Below, one piece after another: positions 45,341 through 54,217 of a DNA stretch of 64,000 bases (position 1 is the stretch's first letter; every line of letters begins with the position of its first letter). The stretch covers positions 533,324 to 597,323 of the forward strand of contig DUAT01000057.1 in the NCBI GenBank assembly GCA_012960755.1. The letters run 5' to 3'. Source of the stretch: Gammaproteobacteria bacterium (GTDB taxonomy: Bacteria > Pseudomonadota > Gammaproteobacteria > Pseudomonadales > Azotimanducaceae_A). The notes beneath the pieces are model-generated. The model ran no database searches, was not told the DNA's origin, and saw nothing but the letters and a program-made list of their open reading frames with translations. The position numbers and the translations under genes are program-made.

Positions 45341-46679
45341 CCGGTTCAGCCTGCTGTTGTCCATACGCCTGTTAATCATCATGGGCATCGTCGCCCTTGC
45401 TGGCACCCTGATTACCACCCCTGGATACTATGCTGCGACACTACTCGCCATCAGTCTTGTGATCGGCCTGGGGTTCGAAACGCTACGCTTCATCTCCAGA
45501 ACAAACAGGGAGGTGTCCCGCTTTCTTGACGCGGCATGGTACGCTGACTATGGGCAACGCTTCGAATTTAAAAAATTAGGCTCAGGATTCGAGGAACTGG
45601 GAGACACATTCACTCACATTCTGGAAAATTTTCGGCAAAACAGGACCAACCAGGAAAGTGAGATCCGCCACCTGACTACCTTGTTGGAACATGTTCCGGT
45701 TCCCCTGATATCAGTGCACAAGAATAATCAAGTGACCCTTTGGAATAATTCGTCACGTCGGCTGTTCGGTGCTGCCGTGTCCCGCGTCAGTGATCTTGAG
45801 CAATTCGGAATCGAGTTCTTCGGGCAGATCCAGCGAATTAAACCTGGCGAACAACGAGTTGCCTCATTTATTGCCGACAAAACGATCCAGCAATTAAAGA
45901 TATCAGCCAGTGAGATCACGATTGCATCAAACGCAGAGCGGCTTATCAGTTTGCAAAATATCCAGAATGAACTGGATGGTATGCAACTCACTGCCTGGCA
46001 GGACCTTGTCCGGGTACTGACCCACGAAATCATGAACTCCATTACACCGGTAACCTCGTTGGCGCAAACCGCAGCGAGCCTGGTTGAAGATGCTAGGGGA
46101 AAGATCAAGGATGATTCCGAGGTCAGTGAAGTGCTGGCAGACGCAAAGGATGCAGTAGACACCGTCGCCAGGCGCTCGGATGGACTATTGAATTTCGTCT
46201 CCAGCTATCGCCAGTTGACCCGGCTCCCAACACCTTCAATGCAGCGACTGAAAATAAAAACACTGTTTGATGATGTCACACGCGTTGCAACCACTAATTG
46301 GCTGGAAAAGGACATTGGATTGATCACCCACATAGAACCTGACCAGCTCGACATCAACGTTGACCATCAGATGATAGAGCAGGTGCTGATCAACCTGTTG
46401 AAAAACAGCGAACAGGCTCTGGAAGGTATCGCTAACGGGCAAGTAAATTTAACAGCAAAACTCAATCTGCGAGGGCATATTGCGATTGATGTATCGGACA
46501 ATGGCAGCGGAATTCCGGCAGAAGCAGCCGCAAACATTTTTGTTCCTTTTTATACGACGCGACGCGATGGAAGCGGTGTTGGACTGGCATTAAGCAGACA
46601 GATCATGATTGCCCATGGCGGTACTATTACGTTCAGTAACAATGAACACGGAGGGGTGACGTTTACGCTGGTGTTCTAA
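45330..46679 (+). CDS. Membrane sensor histidine kinase, NtrY-like
   Basis: A 449-residue sensor kinase with two N-terminal membrane helices separated by a very short loop (about residues 8-55), so it probably senses within the membrane rather than through a periplasmic domain. A HAMP-like linker, a PAS domain (about 115-215), the dimerisation box LTHEIMNSITP (His232) and the ATPase (N box NLLKNSEQA, G1 VSDNGSGIP, G2 GSGVGLALS) follow. It overlaps the regulator by 11 bases, so the two are coupled. The signal is likely the state of the envelope or a drug-like compound exported by the pump; that is inference. Confidence 0.92.
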   Translation: MGFSRFSLLLSIRLLIIMGIVALAGTLITTPGYYAATLLAISLVIGLGFETLRFISRTNREVSRFLDAAWYADYGQRFEFKKLGSGFEELGDTFTHILENFRQNRTNQESEIRHLTTLLEHVPVPLISVHKNNQVTLWNNSSRRLFGAAVSRVSDLEQFGIEFFGQIQRIKPGEQRVASFIADKTIQQLKISASEITIASNAERLISLQNIQNELDGMQLTAWQDLVRVLTHEIMNSITPVTSLAQTAASLVEDARGKIKDDSEVSEVLADAKDAVDTVARRSDGLLNFVSSYRQLTRLPTPSMQRLKIKTLFDDVTRVATTNWLEKDIGLITHIEPDQLDINVDHQMIEQVLINLLKNSEQALEGIANGQVNLTAKLNLRGHIAIDVSDNGSGIPAEAAANIFVPFYTTRRDGSGVGLALSRQIMIAHGGTITFSNNEHGGVTFTLVF

Positions 46680-46719
46680 ATCAATTTTCTTATATATTGG
46701 AACAAGAAAACCGTTTAAG

Positions 46720-47214
46720 ATGCCGAACCGGAGTAGCCGACAGAGATTTTTCATGCCAAGGATAGTCTTACTATTTTTGACCTTCTTTATTTGCCGGGGT
46801 GTACTGGCTTCCGGAGATTTCCCCTACCATCACCTTGCTATTTTTGCAGGCCCGGGCGTTGAGGAAAAGAAAGACCATGACGAGAATACTTATGCCATCG
46901 GCCTGGAATATGAATATCGTTTTAACGGGGTATTCGGCATCGGTGCAATCTACGAAACACTGGGTAAAGACACGATACGCAACGAAACAGTCGTGGTCCC
47001 GCTCAGCGTTCATCCCGGAGGAGCCTGGCGACTATTTGCAGGCCCGGGTTATGAGTGGCATGACAAGAAAGAAAAATATTTGCTCAGGGTCGGCGCAGGC
47101 TACAGCTTCGAACTGGGTGGCCACTGGTCGATGGCGCCGGAAGCCTATCTAGATTTCATAGAGAACGGTGACAGAACCTGGGTAGTGGGTCTTGCCATCG
47201 GGTATCATTTCTAG
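46720..47214 (+). CDS. Small outer-membrane beta-barrel protein
   Basis: A 164-residue exported protein with a basic N-region, a signal sequence (PRIVLLFLTFFICRGVLASG) and strand-like segments (YAIGLEYEYRFNGVFGIGAIYE, LLRVGAGYSFELGG, WVVGLAIGYHF). It ends in Phe, as barrels do. The size fits an eight-stranded barrel of the OmpW/OprF-N kind, without a specific match. It follows the kinase gene by 40 bases and may be cotranscribed, but no outer-membrane channel function is implied. Confidence 0.7.
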   Translation: MPNRSSRQRFFMPRIVLLFLTFFICRGVLASGDFPYHHLAIFAGPGVEEKKDHDENTYAIGLEYEYRFNGVFGIGAIYETLGKDTIRNETVVVPLSVHPGGAWRLFAGPGYEWHDKKEKYLLRVGAGYSFELGGHWSMAPEAYLDFIENGDRTWVVGLAIGYHF

Positions 47215-47264
47215 ACCTCGAACCCAACGACAGTGCAAGCCGAAGACGGATAATCAGCAGCTAT

Positions 47265-47678
47265 TTAAACTCTGTTTATCGAAAATACCGGCACGACTCG
47301 AGGTGCGGAAGTCTCTAGATAGCTCGCCAATTGAGGTGTTGATTCGGCTTGAGTTTGCAGGATCTGTTGCGCTTCGCCCTGTGCGAGTTCCAAAATGTTC
47401 GCCGTAAATCTCTCTGTGCCAAATTCAACGGTGATTACCGGATTTGCTCGCAAGTTGAATATCCATGCAGGATGCTTGTTTGAACCGGCGTTTGTCCCAA
47501 ATAGAAGCATTCGATTATCCTTAAGTACCACAATCAAAGGAACTTCCCTAAGCCCACCCGACCTGGCTCCTATGGTGTGTAAGATAACCACGGGGAGATC
47601 ACCAAACTGTGCAACCTTGCCCTGGTTGGAACGAAATTCTGCAATTACTTCGGGGTTAAAACTTTTCCAATCAATCAT
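47265..47678 (-). CDS. Deazaflavin-dependent nitroreductase-family protein
   Basis: A 137-residue split-barrel protein of the DDN/DUF385 family. FRSNQGKVAQFGDLPVVILHTIGARSGGLREVPLIVVLKDNRMLLFGTNAGSNKHPAWIFNLRANPVITVEFG is the complete core of the fold. The best-studied relatives reduce substrates with cofactor F420; whether this organism makes F420 is unknown. I placed the start at ATG 47678 just before the conserved region; an ATG at 47732 is an alternative. The AraC pseudogene lies directly upstream on the same strand. Confidence 0.78.
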   Translation of the reverse strand: MIDWKSFNPEVIAEFRSNQGKVAQFGDLPVVILHTIGARSGGLREVPLIVVLKDNRMLLFGTNAGSNKHPAWIFNLRANPVITVEFGTERFTANILELAQGEAQQILQTQAESTPQLASYLETSAPRVVPVFSINRV

Positions 47679-47774
47679 GACCTGATCATACTCGCACCGT
47701 AACGAAGTGACCTTGTTAGCTTCCGTACTCATAGGCAACTTCGCACGCGATGGCGATTAGCGAGGTGATTTTTT

Positions 47775-48544
47775 TCATTTTTTCTTCCTTGAAGTTATGA
47801 AACACCCTGTCGATTGACACTCTACAACGAGTCGTTGAGTAGAGTCCAAATTACCTGTCTCAATGTAGGTCACCATAAGAAATGCGCAACGACATTCACC
47901 TATCACCATGGTTTCTGCAACCGCTTTGCGCACCAGGCTCACCGTGTCTCGTTTGTCATAGCGGGCCAGATAGTTTTGAATTACCGTATCCATCGCTACC
48001 GCGACCTCAGCATTGTTGCCCTTTAGCCTGACATCAAAGTCCTCCCCCCGGAATGTGACCACATTATCTGGCTGCTGGTACTCGACCTGACAGCGATAAA
48101 AGTCTTCTATAGGTGATGAATCTAGCGGAGCAAGGCATCTGAGTTCTACTTTCAGTGGTACCAGGTCGTTGCCGTAAGATAATCTGCATATCTGCAGGGT
48201 AAAGGGTAATACAGGGTCGACAACAGTCGATGGTATCTTTCAAGTCGGGTCAGGGCTTCCCTCAACGTGCGACTAACCATCCAGGCGTAGCCAAAGGCAT
48301 GCAACATGCCGGGTTCTATAAAATGAACCACCCTGTAATAGAGACAGGGATCATTAGTAACCTCACGCGCAATCTTCCAAAATCGGTTGGCCAGGTACTC
48401 CGGCAGACGCGCACCGGAGTCATAGATCAGTGCCGGGTCAATATCAGCGCGACGAAGCAGTTCATCTGCAGCAACTTTTTCTTGCTTCAGGTAATTAACG
48501 GTGGGTTGCAGCACCGTGGCGAGCGTTGACCGATGTAAAGCCAT
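47775..48544 (-). pseudogene. AraC-family regulator, frameshifted and lacking its HTH
   Basis: The first 130 codons (48544 to 48152) match the N-terminal ligand-binding domain of the large AraC group (TLATVLQPTVNYLKQEKVAADELLRRADIDPALIYDSGARLPEY). Near 48165 the frame shifts and the domain goes on as GNDLVPLKVELRC, then YRCQVEYQQPDNVVTFRGEDFDVRLKGNNAEVAVAMD and DTVSLVRKAVAETMVIGE. The DNA-binding part is gone: a hint of it (RVSIDRVFHNFKEE) is visible in another frame before 47760. This is a dead regulator. Confidence 0.75.
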
Positions 48545-48558
48545 TGAGTGTTCGTTTG

Positions 48559-49170
48559 TTAGTGAGGGTGCGGAGGGAACTCACCTAAGACACCAGCCAC
48601 AACCTCCTTTGCTGCTGCGGCGTTTTGTTCAGCCGTTGATTTTTTCGAGAGTTTGCCTTCAGCGCTTCCCCTCCAGGCCAGTTGGTCTTCAGCGGGAAGA
48701 ATCACATCAAGAACAAATGTCCCCTGGGTATAGTAGGTCGTGCGGGTATCAGTGCTCACCGCCATTCCATAACCGACACCACTGGAGTAGAAACCGTCAT
48801 GTGTGTACCCGTCATACCCCCATCCTGGCGCATAACCCGCATAATTATTGTAAGTCCGAATGTCCATCCGCTCTTCAGTCGTAATGGAGTAGTTGACGAG
48901 AAAATCAACTTCACCACTCTCGCTGTAGCTGAATCCTTTCTGTTGCAGCAGAGTGTTAACCTCTTTACGTATCCGCGAATCAGTAATATCGTCAGCAAGA
49001 TATTGTTTACTCGAATCATTGTACTGATTTGTGTCATGCCATCGAAACGTCTTGAGCTTGCCAAAGTCAACGCCTTCCCGAAAATCACTATTGTAAGTGA
49101 CACCGGAAGAACAACCTGCAGCTAGGCTCGTCATTAAAATGATGGTGGGCAGGAATGTGAATTTTTGCAT
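48559..49170 (-). CDS. DUF4136 lipoprotein
   Basis: A 203-residue lipoprotein with lipobox LAAGC. The DUF4136 core is visible: YNSDFREGVDFGKLKTFRWHD, ITDSRIRKEVNTLLQQKGF, DFLVNYSITTEER, then QGTFVLDVILPAEDQLAWRGSAEG. A Gly/Tyr-rich insert (about residues 110-135) is typical. The family's role is unknown but it recurs with envelope-stress and lipid-binding proteins like those nearby. Frame intact, start ATG with good signal. Confidence 0.87.
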   Translation of the reverse strand: MQKFTFLPTIILMTSLAAGCSSGVTYNSDFREGVDFGKLKTFRWHDTNQYNDSSKQYLADDITDSRIRKEVNTLLQQKGFSYSESGEVDFLVNYSITTEERMDIRTYNNYAGYAPGWGYDGYTHDGFYSSGVGYGMAVSTDTRTTYYTQGTFVLDVILPAEDQLAWRGSAEGKLSKKSTAEQNAAAAKEVVAGVLGEFPPHPH

Positions 49171-49191
49171 GAGTCAAGTCCTTCTTAACAA

Positions 49192-49780
49192 ATGGATTCA
49201 TCGTATTCCCAGCGAGCCCTGAACGAATCCTGGGACCTGCTCCTGGCTCACAACACCTTCAACTATCTTCTGCCGGGTGTTCGGATGGAAGGCGGTGGTG
49301 CCAACGTAGGTTCTGATATCAGCTTGCTTCGAGGCTACAGTAAATTCGGTTATATTAAAACATTCGCTGAACGCCATCGCCTTGTCGCCAGAGCAGAATT
49401 TGGAATTGCATTAGTTTCAGATAGAAGAGATCCGGTACCGGGAGATCACGTATTCGGTCTGGGAGACCTACTGCACGCAAGTTGCTACACACCTGCTTCA
49501 TCAGGTAATTTTGTTTGGGGACTCGGTGCAATGTTGAGTATACCTACTGCCACCGATGACAAATCAGGCAGCGGGAAATGGGTCGGCAGGGCCCGTGTTC
49601 CGCCTGACCTATTGAACCGGACTGTGGAATTTCGGCGTCTTTGGTGGGCAGAACTGGTCGTTCGCGGGTAGTGATAATTCGGAACCATGGGCATTGTCAC
49701 TCCAGGACTACTACAATGCTATCAAGCCGACTTACATATCCACTCCCGGCCCGTTCCTCTGCTTACGCTTTATCATCCTG
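49192..49780 (+). pseudogene. Outer-membrane transporter-like protein, broken
   Basis: The frame from 49192 reads HNTFNYLLPGVRMEGGGANVG, then FGLGDLLHASCYTPASSGNFVWGLGAMLSIPTATDDKSGSGKWVG, a pattern I know from putative outer-membrane transporters of aromatic catabolism (F-x-P-x-x-x-G-x-x-WG-x-G-x-x-x-x-P-TATD). After GKWVG the frame is lost; NFGVFGGQNWSFAGSDN reappears in a different frame near 49630-49690. No signal peptide or start region is seen. It is a fragment with one or more frameshifts. Confidence 0.6.
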
Positions 49781-49955
49781 TTGAGCGGAGGCATGCTAGT
49801 GCAGACTTTTATCTCTCATGTGGTTTTTTAATCCAGACCATACCCATTGTCACACAGAGATCATACAATGTGCACCGAGCTTAGTGGAGTAGTTCGCACA
49901 TTTTCTGCTTCCTTGCGATTTGTTTGTTAAGGGATAGGGTACAATTATTCGATGC

Positions 49956-51374
49956 ATGATTTATTTCGGAAGCAGTTCTCGTATCACCGACTGTTATTTA
50001 TTGTTTGTTTGTTTGTTTCACAGCTCAACCATCCTGGCAGCATCTCAGATCACTGAGATACAACTTCGAGATGTACCCAAAGGCTCCGTTGGTCTGGGTT
50101 TCGGTCGCAGATTCGGGCAAAGCCCATATGTTGGGATCGATAGTATTTCCAGCCAGGAGAACGAAAATTCCAGCGACCTGGTTCCTCTGTACTACTACGA
50201 GGGTAGATATCTTTTCGCCCATGGCACGACGGCTGGTATACACTTATTGGACAATGAGAAGTTTAATTTTGACTTGCTTGCACGCTTTCGATTCGACCGC
50301 CTTGAAGAAACCGATGACCCATTTTTTGAAGGGGTAGAGGAAAGACGTCAATCGATAGATACGGGGATTTCTTTTACCTGGAAGAATTCTTGGGGCGATT
50401 TATCAACAACGGCTGTCAACGACACGCTGGATCGACATGGCGGTGCTGAAGCAGACATCAGCTACCAATATTCATGGCGCATAAACAAGTGGCTGATATC
50501 ACCGGGCGTAAGTTTCATCTACCAGAACAGCACGTTAACGAATTACTACTACGGGGTAAGCCCTGAAGAGGCGCGTCCCGGGCGGCCGGAATATGAAACC
50601 ACAAGTGCACAATTTGTTCGACTTGGTCTCCATTCAACTTACCGTGTGAATAAACGAATGATCCTGTTTGCCAATGCTGCCTATGAGACTATCGATGACA
50701 CCATTGCTGACAGCCCATTGGTGGATAAAGATTCACTCACATCTGGTTATGTGGGTATTGCCTACCTGTTTGGCAATGTATTGGATGAAAAAGAGTTCGG
50801 AGGCGATAAGGCACGATTCGGCGAATGGTCCTGGAGAATCAACTATGGATACACAGCGGAGAAAACATTTTTAAAGTTGCACAATGGAGAGTTCCAGAAA
50901 CACGAAGACGTCGATACAAGTCTGGCTGGGCTGACCTTTGGCAAGTTACTCAGAGTCGGCAGGAAAGTCGATATGTGGGGTAAATTTTCGTTCAATCGCC
51001 GCCTTGAAAACGACCTCCAGGATGACTTTTGGGAATACAACGCATACGTCATGGCGATGGGCACCGGATTCTCACCCTGGACCGACCGTGAGTTGTTTCG
51101 CTGGGGATTCGGCTTTGGTTTTTCCTATGCTACCCGGGTCCCGGCAGTGGAAGTCTTCAAACAAAAGGGCGATTCGACCGCCCACTTCCTGAACTATATG
51201 GAAGCGCAATTCGACCTGCCGTTACGTAATTTCTTCAACGCAAAGTCAATTCAGAACTGCTATACGGGTTTGACGATCGTCCATCGATCGGGGATTTTTG
51301 GCAGCTCGGACATACTGGGGAATGTCTCTGGGGGATCTGATGTGATGACCGCGCATCTGGAGTGTAAGCGATGA
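49956..51374 (+). CDS. MipA/OmpV-family outer-membrane protein with C-terminal extension
   Basis: A 472-residue barrel protein. A signal peptide (LLFVCLFHSSTILA) is followed by a MipA-like region (GSVGLGFGRRFGQSPYVGID ... PLYYYEGRYLFAHGTTAGIHL ... RFRFDRLEETDDPFFEGVEERRQSIDTGISFTW) to about residue 285. The chain is much longer than standard MipA (about 250 residues). The extra strands (about 300-470) contain WGFGFGFSYATRVPAVEV and VHRSGIFGSS, and could form an additional barrel module or a lipid-A-modifying activity, which I cannot confirm. Its stop overlaps the SYLF gene start (ATGA). Confidence 0.72.
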   Translation: MIYFGSSSRITDCYLLFVCLFHSSTILAASQITEIQLRDVPKGSVGLGFGRRFGQSPYVGIDSISSQENENSSDLVPLYYYEGRYLFAHGTTAGIHLLDNEKFNFDLLARFRFDRLEETDDPFFEGVEERRQSIDTGISFTWKNSWGDLSTTAVNDTLDRHGGAEADISYQYSWRINKWLISPGVSFIYQNSTLTNYYYGVSPEEARPGRPEYETTSAQFVRLGLHSTYRVNKRMILFANAAYETIDDTIADSPLVDKDSLTSGYVGIAYLFGNVLDEKEFGGDKARFGEWSWRINYGYTAEKTFLKLHNGEFQKHEDVDTSLAGLTFGKLLRVGRKVDMWGKFSFNRRLENDLQDDFWEYNAYVMAMGTGFSPWTDRELFRWGFGFGFSYATRVPAVEVFKQKGDSTAHFLNYMEAQFDLPLRNFFNAKSIQNCYTGLTIVHRSGIFGSSDILGNVSGGSDVMTAHLECKR

Positions 51375-51919
51375 GAGTAGAAATGAAGCGAGTCGGGCTG
51401 CTCCTGATACTGGTGGCACTCACTGCTTGTAGCAGCAAGATAATACCCAAGGAAACGCTGCAGGAAGTAGATTATCAGGGAGCCGTCAATGCGACGAAAT
51501 ATTTTCGTGCTGACAAACGATTGGTAAGTTACTTCAACGATGCTGTTGCCTACGCGATGTTTCCCCGGGTTTATCGTGCTGGTGCAGGCTATGGTGTAGC
51601 CTATGGCAGTGGCTGGGTTTTTCGTGATGACGAAAGGCCGATCGGTAAGACCTCGGTCTGGCAGTTTAATGCCGGTCCCCTTGTCGGCGCACAATACTAT
51701 GAACAGATTCTGTTTTTTAAAACAGAACGGGCATTGTCTCTGTTCCAGAAAGGCACGCTTGAATTTGGCGGCCAGGCTAATGCAACGGTGATCGCTGCAG
51801 GTGTGTCTGCGACGCCCTCATACAATGAAAATGTTGCTGTGTTTACCAACATCCGCGGCGGCCTGATGCTCGAGGGGAGTATTGGTGGCCACCGGTACAA
51901 CTACCGGCCAATAGAGTAG
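51371..51919 (+). CDS. SYLF (Ysc84-like) lipid-binding lipoprotein
   Basis: A 182-residue lipoprotein (lipobox LTAC). The SYLF pattern is present: FNDAVAYAMFPRVYRAGAGYGVAYGSGWVF, WQFNAGPLVGAQYYEQILFFKTERALSLFQKGTLEFGGQANATVIAAGVSA, AVFTNIRGGLMLEGSIGG. This fold binds lipids or phosphoinositides in eukaryotes; in bacteria it is an envelope protein of unknown role. Coupled to the MipA gene by a 4-base overlap. Confidence 0.88.
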   Translation: MRVEMKRVGLLLILVALTACSSKIIPKETLQEVDYQGAVNATKYFRADKRLVSYFNDAVAYAMFPRVYRAGAGYGVAYGSGWVFRDDERPIGKTSVWQFNAGPLVGAQYYEQILFFKTERALSLFQKGTLEFGGQANATVIAAGVSATPSYNENVAVFTNIRGGLMLEGSIGGHRYNYRPIE

Positions 51920-51945
51920 ACCGACGACGATCAATCAAACCCGGG

Positions 51946-52185
51946 GTGTCTCATTTCGAACTTCGAGAGGGACCTGCAGTAAAAACATCCTCATTTCTGT
52001 GTAATTCACACAAACCGAAATTCGGCATTCTGGATTTGGACAAGCTGAAGTTCGAAGAAGAAGTCTCGGTGGCTTTCCGCAGGGAAATGGACCGCAGCAA
52101 GAAATTCACCCTCACCGATATCAGTGGTCCCGGCACCTTGATCCTCCATGACGCCGTTGTCGATATCGTATCGCCAGCTGCATAG
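51946..52185 (+). pseudogene. Fragment of a DUF3313-like gene
   Basis: Residues from LDLDKLKFEEEVSVAFRREMDRSKKFTLTDISGPGTLILHDAVVDIVS match the central part of the DUF3313 protein encoded just downstream (EIAKSNEFEIVSEPGPHTLVLRGGLFDIIS). The N-terminal signal and first domain are missing, and the chain stops four residues after that match. It looks like a truncated relative from duplication and decay. No ribosome site is evident. Confidence 0.6.
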
Positions 52186-52407
52186 GCACTATTGTATTTG
52201 ACCTTAAAGACCTGAACCTGACATCAGTTGCAATCGTACTGAACTTTTGACGACAGACGCTATGCACAAGAGTTAAACAAAAACCGAGCCAGAGAGAATT
52301 GTATTGACAGCCTACCGGCTTTTTTAAGAACATGGACGTTGTGGTGCCCTTGGTTTTTGATCAGCACAACCAAACAAACCGGTAACAACCAAAAGGACAA
52401 TTTTACA

Positions 52408-53070
52408 ATGCATGTCGAAACCAAGATAATTATCGTCAGCCTTGCTCTGGGGCTATGCAATCTTGCGTTAGCAGCTAAACAGGAAACAGAAACCACATAC
52501 GATGGACTGGTGCCTATCGATAAAGGAGCTTTCAAGCTGTCCTGGGCTGATCCTGACGTCGATTTCACTCATTACAACAAGGTTATTCCTGGTGGAGCCT
52601 ACTTTCAGTTTCGAGCAGTGAAGAAGACTTCGACACTACAATCACAACGAAATAACGCCCGTGAGTTCTGGATCGATGATAGCAACAAGCAAAAACTCGA
52701 AGAAACCGTAGGCGATATTTTTTCTGAGGAAATCGCAAAGAGTAACGAGTTCGAAATTGTTTCGGAACCAGGTCCGCATACTCTAGTCCTGCGGGGCGGC
52801 CTGTTTGATATTATTTCGCGAGTACCACCAGAGCAGATGGGCCGGGGAGAAATTTATCTGTCGTCCGTCGGCGAGGCAACACTGGTGATTGAAGCAATCG
52901 ATTCACTCAGTGGCGAGGTGATCTATCGTGCTGTCGAACGTAGAGCCGCGCAGAGTGCTGCCACCAGCCTCATGCCAGCCAACACCGTCACAACCTGGTC
53001 CGAGGTCAGGCGATGGGCACGACAATGGGCAACGCGTTTACGTAAAGCACTTGATTCAATCCATGACTAG
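52408..53070 (+). CDS. DUF3313 family exported protein
   Basis: A 220-residue protein with a signal peptide ending NLALAAK. The body shows the DUF3313 sequence: WADPDVDFTHYNKVIPGGAYFQFR, LEETVGDIFSEEIAKSNEFEIVSEPGPHTLVLRGGLFDIISRVPPEQ, IYLSSVGEATLVIEAIDSLSGEVIYRAVERRAA. The family occurs as outer-membrane or periplasmic proteins of unknown role. ATG 52408 has AAGGA ten bases upstream; the frame is open to 52339. It stands with the SYLF, MipA and DUF4136 genes in an envelope cluster. Confidence 0.85.
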   Translation: MHVETKIIIVSLALGLCNLALAAKQETETTYDGLVPIDKGAFKLSWADPDVDFTHYNKVIPGGAYFQFRAVKKTSTLQSQRNNAREFWIDDSNKQKLEETVGDIFSEEIAKSNEFEIVSEPGPHTLVLRGGLFDIISRVPPEQMGRGEIYLSSVGEATLVIEAIDSLSGEVIYRAVERRAAQSAATSLMPANTVTTWSEVRRWARQWATRLRKALDSIHD

Positions 53071-53231
53071 GAGGCTGACGTAATTTCCAAGGAAAATTCC
53101 ATCTACCAACCCGTTAGAAGTTGGCCAGGCGAGTAAAGTGATTGGCCAATGGGGGGTTGATTTGCAAAACGCTTCCAGCCTGACACAGTGAAACGCGAGT
53201 TTCGATTGTACCGCGTTATGTTTCACAGATC

Positions 53232-53789
53232 GTGAAAGACAAACTTTATGGAGTATGGGATCCCCTGATCCGTCTATTCCATTGGTCCCTTGTTTTCTTT
53301 TTTTTCCTGGCCTACCTGCTGGAAAGCAGCAGGTTGGCGTTACATAGTCACGCTGGATACACAGTCGCCTTACTCGTGCTGTTTCGGCTTCTCTGGGGGC
53401 TGATCGGCACCTGTCATGCGCGCTTCGAGAATTTTCTTACCCGACCCGGGAAAGCCATCAATTACTGCATGCAACTTCTGGCGGGAAGCGCAGCGGCAAC
53501 AACGGGTCACAACCCTGCCGGGGCAATGATGATTTTGTTTTTATTGACCAGTTTGTCGATCACTGCATTGTCTGGCATCAGCATGTTCGCGGTACAGGGC
53601 AGTGGACCATTGGCCAACACAATTGTTGCCAACTGGCCTGGAAATGTCCTGCAGGACGTACATGCATTGTTCTCTGATATCACCCTACTGTTGATCATAG
53701 TTCATGTGATCGGTGTGCTGATAACAAGCCGCCTGCACAAACAGAATTTGACCAGGGCGATGATAACAGGTAAAAAAACCAGCGTATGA
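53232..53789 (+). CDS. Cytochrome b561-type di-heme membrane protein
   Basis: A 185-residue inner-membrane protein with four helices. The His ligands are in RLFHWSLVFFFFL, HSHAGYTVALLVLFRLLWG, DVHALFSD and LLIIVHVIGV, as in b561/hydrogenase-type cytochrome b. It would pass electrons from the quinol pool to the periplasmic cytochromes encoded next. The start is a GTG at 53232. The next gene overlaps by four bases. Confidence 0.87.
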   Translation: MKDKLYGVWDPLIRLFHWSLVFFFFLAYLLESSRLALHSHAGYTVALLVLFRLLWGLIGTCHARFENFLTRPGKAINYCMQLLAGSAAATTGHNPAGAMMILFLLTSLSITALSGISMFAVQGSGPLANTIVANWPGNVLQDVHALFSDITLLLIIVHVIGVLITSRLHKQNLTRAMITGKKTSV

Positions 53790-54202
53790 AGTGGATTCAG
53801 AATTTGAGACGTAGAGGTCTGGCTGCTTTACTCTCTGTTGGCACCATGCTGATGCTACCAGCATCACGAATCTGTGGGTCTGAGGTATCAGATGCAATGT
53901 TGCTGGAATTGCGCACCGACGCTACCCGGTCATTTACGGTGGAAGCTGGAGTAGCAACCTGGATCCAGGATAATGAAGGGCGAAGTTGCACGAGTTGTCA
54001 TACCGATTCTGTGTTCGTAAACGGGAGACATGAGCGTACCGGGAAGATCATTGAGCCCATGGCCCCTTCTGTGAATCCCGATCGATTGACAGATCGTAAA
54101 AAGATAAACAAGTGGTTCCTGCGGAACTGCAAATGGACTTTTGGGCGGGAATGTACGGTTCAGGAGAGAGGTGACATTCTATTGTGGTTGAGTCAGCAGT
54201 AA
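53786..54202 (+). CDS. DUF1924/SHP-like monoheme cytochrome c
   Basis: A 138-residue periplasmic c-type cytochrome. A signal sequence ends near PASRICG, one heme motif CTSCH occurs at about residues 67-71, and the segment following (TGKIIEPMAPSVNPDRLTDRKKINKWFLRNCKWTFGRECTVQERGDILLWL) is the DUF1924 pattern. Sphaeroides heme protein of this group binds O2 or NO with a high-spin heme whose ligand can be displaced. Overlaps the cytochrome b gene by ATGA and lies 15 bases before the diheme cytochrome gene, the arrangement known for SHP modules. Confidence 0.88.
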   Translation: MKWIQNLRRRGLAALLSVGTMLMLPASRICGSEVSDAMLLELRTDATRSFTVEAGVATWIQDNEGRSCTSCHTDSVFVNGRHERTGKIIEPMAPSVNPDRLTDRKKINKWFLRNCKWTFGRECTVQERGDILLWLSQQ

Positions 54203-54217
54203 TAAAAGGTAGGTGCA

